18,027 nucleotides of DNA from JBJEXX01 sp051886215 (GTDB lineage Bacteria; Bacillota_I; Bacilli_A; RF39; UBA660): NCBI GenBank assembly GCA_051886215.1, contig JBJEXX010000049.1, forward strand, positions 1 to 18,027, written 5' to 3'. The position numbers and the translations under genes are program-made. This document shows, one piece after another, positions 15,243-18,027 of this stretch. The notes under the pieces are model-generated. The model had not been told where the DNA came from. It saw only the letters and a list, made by a program, of their open reading frames with translations, and did no database searches. The stretch's first letter is position 1; the number at the start of each line of letters is the position of its first letter.

Positions 15243-15653
15243 ATGTTTGAAGTAAAATTATTTGATTTAGGAACAGTAGACGAAAAAGAGTATACTAGAG
15301 TTGTTTGCGTTAGTAAATACAAAGGTAAATATGTTTTTTGTTATAACAAAAAAAGACAAGGTTGGGAAATACCTGGAGGACATATTGAAGAAGGAGAATC
15401 TTGGCAAGAAGCAGCTAAAAGAGAAATGTATGAAGAAACAGGTGCTACAAAAATAGAAGTTACCCCAATAGCGGTTTATAAAATCAGTACATATGGATTA
15501 TTATGCTATTGTGAAATATTAGAAATGAGCGAACTACCTAAAGAATATGAAATGGAAAAAATACTATTATCTGATAAACTTCCAGAAAATTTAACATATC
15601 CAGATTCTTTCAAATTGTATTTTGAAACAGTAAACAATGCAATATCTGATTAA
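15243..15653 (+). CDS. NUDIX hydrolase (8-oxo-dGTP diphosphatase-like)
   Basis: 136 residues. The NUDIX box GX5EX7REUXEEXGU is complete: GHIEEGE, then SWQEAAK, then REMYEETGA (about 48-70), directly after WEIPG. The metal-binding Glu residues are all present, so it should hydrolyse a nucleoside diphosphate linked to another group; the small size and WEIPGGH context fit house-cleaning enzymes such as MutT/YtkD types, but the substrate cannot be read from sequence. The start at 15243 is fixed by AGGAGG 4 nt upstream and by the promoter just before it; the in-frame ATG at 15192 lies upstream of that promoter. The gene ends at a strong terminator. Confidence 0.92.
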   Translation: MFEVKLFDLGTVDEKEYTRVVCVSKYKGKYVFCYNKKRQGWEIPGGHIEEGESWQEAAKREMYEETGATKIEVTPIAVYKISTYGLLCYCEILEMSELPKEYEMEKILLSDKLPENLTYPDSFKLYFETVNNAISD

Positions 15654-15680
15654 ACTATATAAATATTTATATAGTTTTTT
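15653..15680 (+). terminator. Terminator of the NUDIX gene
   Basis: A perfect palindrome of 24 nt (15653-15676), whose half-site is AACTATATAAAT, begins on the last base of the stop codon and is followed by a T run to 15680. It is AT-only apart from one pair but long. Confidence 0.75.
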
Positions 15681-15737
15681 ATTTATCTTTTAATTAAATT
15701 TATTATTTTTTAATAAAAATAAAATTAATATCAAATA

Positions 15738-15746
15738 TGTTATAAT
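15738..15746 (+). promoter_or_regulatory. Extended -10 promoter of the HAD hydrolase gene
   Basis: Perfect TGTTATAAT (TATAAT at 15741-15746) without a recognisable -35. The leader is about 27 nt and consists almost entirely of a duplicated ribosome site segment. Confidence 0.55.
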
Positions 15747-15750
15747 AAAT

Positions 15751-15780
15751 TAAGAGGTATATTATTAAGAGGTATATTAT
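15751..15780 (+). repeat. 15-bp tandem duplication of the ribosome site
   Basis: TAAGAGGTATATTAT occurs twice in tandem (15751-15765 and 15766-15780), perfectly. Each copy carries the Shine-Dalgarno core AGAGG, but only the second is followed by ATG, which arises at the downstream edge of the duplication. Confidence 0.85.
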
Positions 15781-16504
15781 GAAAAAATATAAAACATTAC
15801 TATTTGACTTAGATGATACTTTAATTGATAATGCTGAATCTATAAAATATGCATTTTTTTGTGTTACAAAGTATTTAAATATACCATATGATGATAATAT
15901 TGGTGAAATATGGTATAAATTTGATACTTTATATTGGAATAGTTGGGAAAACGGAAATTTATCTATTCCAGAAAACATTAAAACAATAGAAGAAAAAGTT
16001 ATATTTTTAAGAACAAATAGATTTATTAAATTTTTTGAACAATATAATATAGTAATAAGTAAAGATGAAGCTATAAATATAAATAATATTTATTGTAATA
16101 ATCTTAGTGAAAATGTTAAGGAAATAGATAATGCCCATGAAGTTATAAATTATCTATCAAAAAATTATGAACTAGTAATAGCTACTAATGGAGCTAAAGT
16201 AGCAACAAATAAAAAATTAGAGAAAATAAATATAGATAAATATATATCATATATTGTTGCTTCAGAAGAAGCTGGTTATGGTAAACCAATGCCTGAATTT
16301 TTTGATTTTATGCTTAAAAAAATAAATAATGAAAATAAACATGAAATGTTATTAATAGGTGATTCTTTAAATACAGATATATTAGGTGGTATGAAAAATA
16401 ATATAGATACATGTTGGTTTAATAAAAACAATATAGATCTCCCGCCAACATACAAACCTACAATAACAATTAATAAATTATTAGAATTAAAAAAGATTTT
16501 ATAA
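15779..16504 (+). CDS. HAD-family hydrolase, YjjG-like pyrimidine nucleotidase
   Basis: 241 residues. HAD motifs: I, FDLDDT (Asp10 nucleophile, Asp12); II, ATNG (Thr136); III, GKPMPEFF (Lys169); IV, IGDSLNTD (Asp195, Asp200). The helical cap between about 15 and 110, with NLSENVKEIDNAHEVINYL, and the wording ASEEAGYGKPMPEFF fit the YjjG/TIGR02254-like subfamily, which dephosphorylates non-canonical or ordinary pyrimidine nucleoside monophosphates. The nearest alternative is a general phosphoglycolate phosphatase-like enzyme. The ribosome site AAGAGG is modest and lies 6 nt from the start. Its neighbours are also nucleotide/nucleoside enzymes, supporting the nucleotidase call. Confidence 0.88.
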   Translation: MKKYKTLLFDLDDTLIDNAESIKYAFFCVTKYLNIPYDDNIGEIWYKFDTLYWNSWENGNLSIPENIKTIEEKVIFLRTNRFIKFFEQYNIVISKDEAININNIYCNNLSENVKEIDNAHEVINYLSKNYELVIATNGAKVATNKKLEKINIDKYISYIVASEEAGYGKPMPEFFDFMLKKINNENKHEMLLIGDSLNTDILGGMKNNIDTCWFNKNNIDLPPTYKPTITINKLLELKKIL

Positions 16505-16537
16505 ATATTCATAAATTAACTACTATTTACATATATA

Positions 16538-16546
16538 TGATATAAT
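16538..16546 (+). promoter_or_regulatory. Extended -10 promoter of the nucleoside hydrolase gene
   Basis: TGATATAAT with TATAAT at 16541-16546 and no clear -35. The AAGGAG ribosome site follows at 16561-16566, so the leader is about 22 nt. Confidence 0.5.
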
Positions 16547-16574
16547 AATTAATATAAATAAAGGAGTGTAAAAA

Positions 16575-17471
16575 ATGAAGTATATAATAGATACAGATCC
16601 TGGTATAGATGACGCAATAGCCATAATGTTAGGATATTTAAATAAATTAGATATTATAGGATTCACTTTAGCTAGTGGAAATATAGAGGAAGAAAAAGCA
16701 GAAAACAATCTTAAAGTTATACAAGACTTTCTAGAAAGTAATATTAAAATATATAAAAGTAGCCAATACAATAAATGCAATCATGAACTAGCTAAATATG
16801 CACATGGAGAAGATGGACTTGGTTATACAATATTCCCAAAAAGCAATCGTAAAACTGAAAAATTGTCAGCTGAAGATTTCATCATCAAATCCTCTAAAAA
16901 ATATAAAGACAATTTAACTTTAGTATGTTTTGGTTCTTTAAGTAATTTAGCTAATGCTATAAGAAAAGATAAAAAAGTTGTACAAAGAATAAAACATTTA
17001 GTAATAATGGCAACATCTTATGCACCAGAAGAAAAAGAATTATATCATGAATTTAATATAAATGTTGATCCAAAATCTGCAAAACTTGTATTTGATTCAC
17101 CTTTTAAAGATATAAAAGTAGTAACTCATGAAGCTGGAATTAAAGCTTTTATTGAAAAAGATTATATGGAATCATTAGCAAATTCTAAAAACAAAATATC
17201 TAGATTTGTAAGTTTAATTTCTAAAAAATATATTGAATTTAGTTATGATGCTTATAAAACAATTGGTATGGGAGCACCAGACCCAATTACCATATCTTCA
17301 ATTATTAATCCAAAAACAGTTGAATTTACTCCTTGTGAAATAGAAATTAATTTAGAAGAAGAAAAAAGAGGTACTTGTAATATAACTCTAACAGATAAAA
17401 GTAATATTCAAATATCTACAGATATAAATTTAGAAGAATTTAGAAAACTATTTAAAGATACTTTTAATTAA
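16575..17471 (+). CDS. Nucleoside hydrolase family protein (divergent active site)
   Basis: 298 residues. The N-terminal signature DTDPGIDDA (Asp6, Asp8, Asp12, Asp13) is the Ca2+ and ribose site of inosine-uridine-type nucleoside hydrolases. TLASGN (Asn36) and HEFNINVDPKSA (Glu159, Asn161, Asp165) also fit, as does GAPDPITI with Asp236. The family normally reads HDP at the last site, the His being the usual proton donor; here the His is missing (GAPDP). The usual MGG...GN stretch is also replaced (MATSYAPEE). Ribose and metal binding look intact, but the leaving-group chemistry or substrate may differ. Expected reaction: N-glycosidic bond cleavage of a ribonucleoside. AAGGAG 8 nt before the start. 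Ends at a bidirectional terminator. Confidence 0.88.
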   Translation: MKYIIDTDPGIDDAIAIMLGYLNKLDIIGFTLASGNIEEEKAENNLKVIQDFLESNIKIYKSSQYNKCNHELAKYAHGEDGLGYTIFPKSNRKTEKLSAEDFIIKSSKKYKDNLTLVCFGSLSNLANAIRKDKKVVQRIKHLVIMATSYAPEEKELYHEFNINVDPKSAKLVFDSPFKDIKVVTHEAGIKAFIEKDYMESLANSKNKISRFVSLISKKYIEFSYDAYKTIGMGAPDPITISSIINPKTVEFTPCEIEINLEEEKRGTCNITLTDKSNIQISTDINLEEFRKLFKDTFN

Positions 17472-17503
17472 AAAATACTTAGAAAAATTTTCTAAGTATT
17501 TTT
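17471..17503. terminator. Bidirectional terminator between convergent genes
   Basis: A 16-bp perfect inverted repeat (17471-17486 and 17488-17503) with core ATACTTAGAAA on one side has A runs before and T runs after, so it works both ways. It starts at the nucleoside hydrolase stop codon and overlaps the stop codon of the minus-strand gene ending at 17492. Confidence 0.8.
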
Positions 17504-17953
17504 ATTCATTTTATTCTCCAATTTATAATTTTTTATATTTTCTATAATATTAGGATAAAATTCATCAAAAGTTTTGTAAATATCTCTATTATTTTCATAT
17601 TCTTCTAATGAATCTAATATTGGTGGTAAATATTTAAAACATAAAGAAATATCATTTTCAATATATGAATTATATTTATCAATATCTTTAGAATCATTTA
17701 ATATATACCTAGCCTCTATTGCTCTTATTATATGCTCATTTAATATTTCCTTATCTGTAGGATATGCTTGTTTGGCCATATCTTCCTTAATATCCTCAAA
17801 TAAAGAAGTATTTTCTGTAACTAATTTATATTTATCAGTTAATGCATCAACATAACCATGACTAAATTCATGCAGATGAAGTACTACAGAAGTATTTGGA
17901 AATAAATCATCTTTTTTTGCATTATAATCTACTGCGATATTACTATAGACCAT
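17492..17953 (-). CDS. DUF4932-like zinc metallopeptidase, probably lacking its N-terminus
   Basis: 153 codons. HEFSH (His28-His32) is an HExxH zinc-protease motif, and NEHIIRAIEARY (Glu73, His74) lies where a third ligand would be expected in a gluzincin-like fold. The tail LEEYENNRDIYKTFDEFYP and the overall order match DUF4932-type proteins. The ATG at 17953 has no ribosome site, and the reading frame stays open only 16 codons more, to a TAA at about 17999-18001. DUF4932 proteins are much longer at the N-terminus. A different frame is open from the window edge to 17976, switching near a TA repeat at 17984-17993, so a frameshift is likely. It is thus a fragment or pseudogene unless translation starts internally. 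Function in the organism is unknown. Confidence 0.65.
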   Translation of the reverse strand: MVYSNIAVDYNAKKDDLFPNTSVVLHLHEFSHGYVDALTDKYKLVTENTSLFEDIKEDMAKQAYPTDKEILNEHIIRAIEARYILNDSKDIDKYNSYIENDISLCFKYLPPILDSLEEYENNRDIYKTFDEFYPNIIENIKNYKLENKMNKNT

Positions 17954-18027
17954 ATTATCTAATGTAACATTATAACCTTGTATGATATATATAGTCAGTT
18001 ACAAGAGAGATTTTGTATTTAATACTG

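Noticed and set aside
1..18027. Mycoplasma-type code (TGA = Trp)
   Set aside because: TGA acts as a stop at three ATGA overlaps (2800-2803, 8140-8143, 9020-9023), and Trp residues are encoded by TGG.

Overview
The window is very AT-rich (about a quarter G+C by eye) with strong AGGAGG-type ribosome binding sites and tight 1-4 nt gene overlaps. TGA ends genes at three ATGA overlaps and Trp is encoded by TGG, so the standard bacterial code applies and not the Mycoplasma code. Gene content (EcsA-like ABC exporter, LiaF/PspC envelope proteins, PEEIP-type cation ATPase, HAD and NUDIX enzymes) points to a low-GC Firmicute or uncultured gut Bacilli/RF39-like lineage. This taxonomic placement is inference.

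Region 1 (1-4224) is accessory in character. The 5' end of an AlbA_2 (Schlafen-like) gene diverges from a soluble Ser/Thr protein kinase, and three 10-bp repeats spaced one helical turn apart lie between them. The kinase is followed by a compact set of four hairpins ending in a terminator, a candidate small RNA. Converging on it is a minus-strand cluster: a small membrane-anchored protein gene broken by a frameshift at an A7 tract, a YhcG/DUF1016 nuclease lacking its N-terminus, a stand-alone NIF3/YqfO PII-like domain protein and a SWIM zinc-finger protein. The cluster shows signs of rearrangement.

Region 2 (4383-9700) is one minus-strand operon of eight genes, mostly close-packed: TetR regulator, PspC, LiaF-like, DUF4097 (LiaG-like), zinc-ribbon protein, small membrane protein, ABC ATPase and ABC permease. 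A near-perfect palindrome overlaps the predicted promoter of tetR, which suggests autorepression. It looks like an envelope-stress module with an exporter attached.

Region 3 (9725-14049) is a two-gene minus-strand operon: a P-type cation (probably Ca2+) ATPase and a homodimer-type ABC exporter with fused membrane and ATPase domains, ending in a terminator just before the tetR promoter.

Region 4 (14137-17503) holds four plus-strand genes of nucleoside/nucleotide metabolism: adenosine deaminase family, NUDIX hydrolase, YjjG-like HAD nucleotidase and nucleoside hydrolase, each apparently with its own promoter. A bidirectional terminator separates them from a convergent DUF4932 (HExxH) metallopeptidase-like ORF that seems to lack its N-terminal part.

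Five transcription-unit heads carry a perfect extended -10 box, TGnTATAAT. No tRNA, rRNA, CRISPR array, transposase or integrase was seen. No gene-free stretch exceeds about 190 bases.
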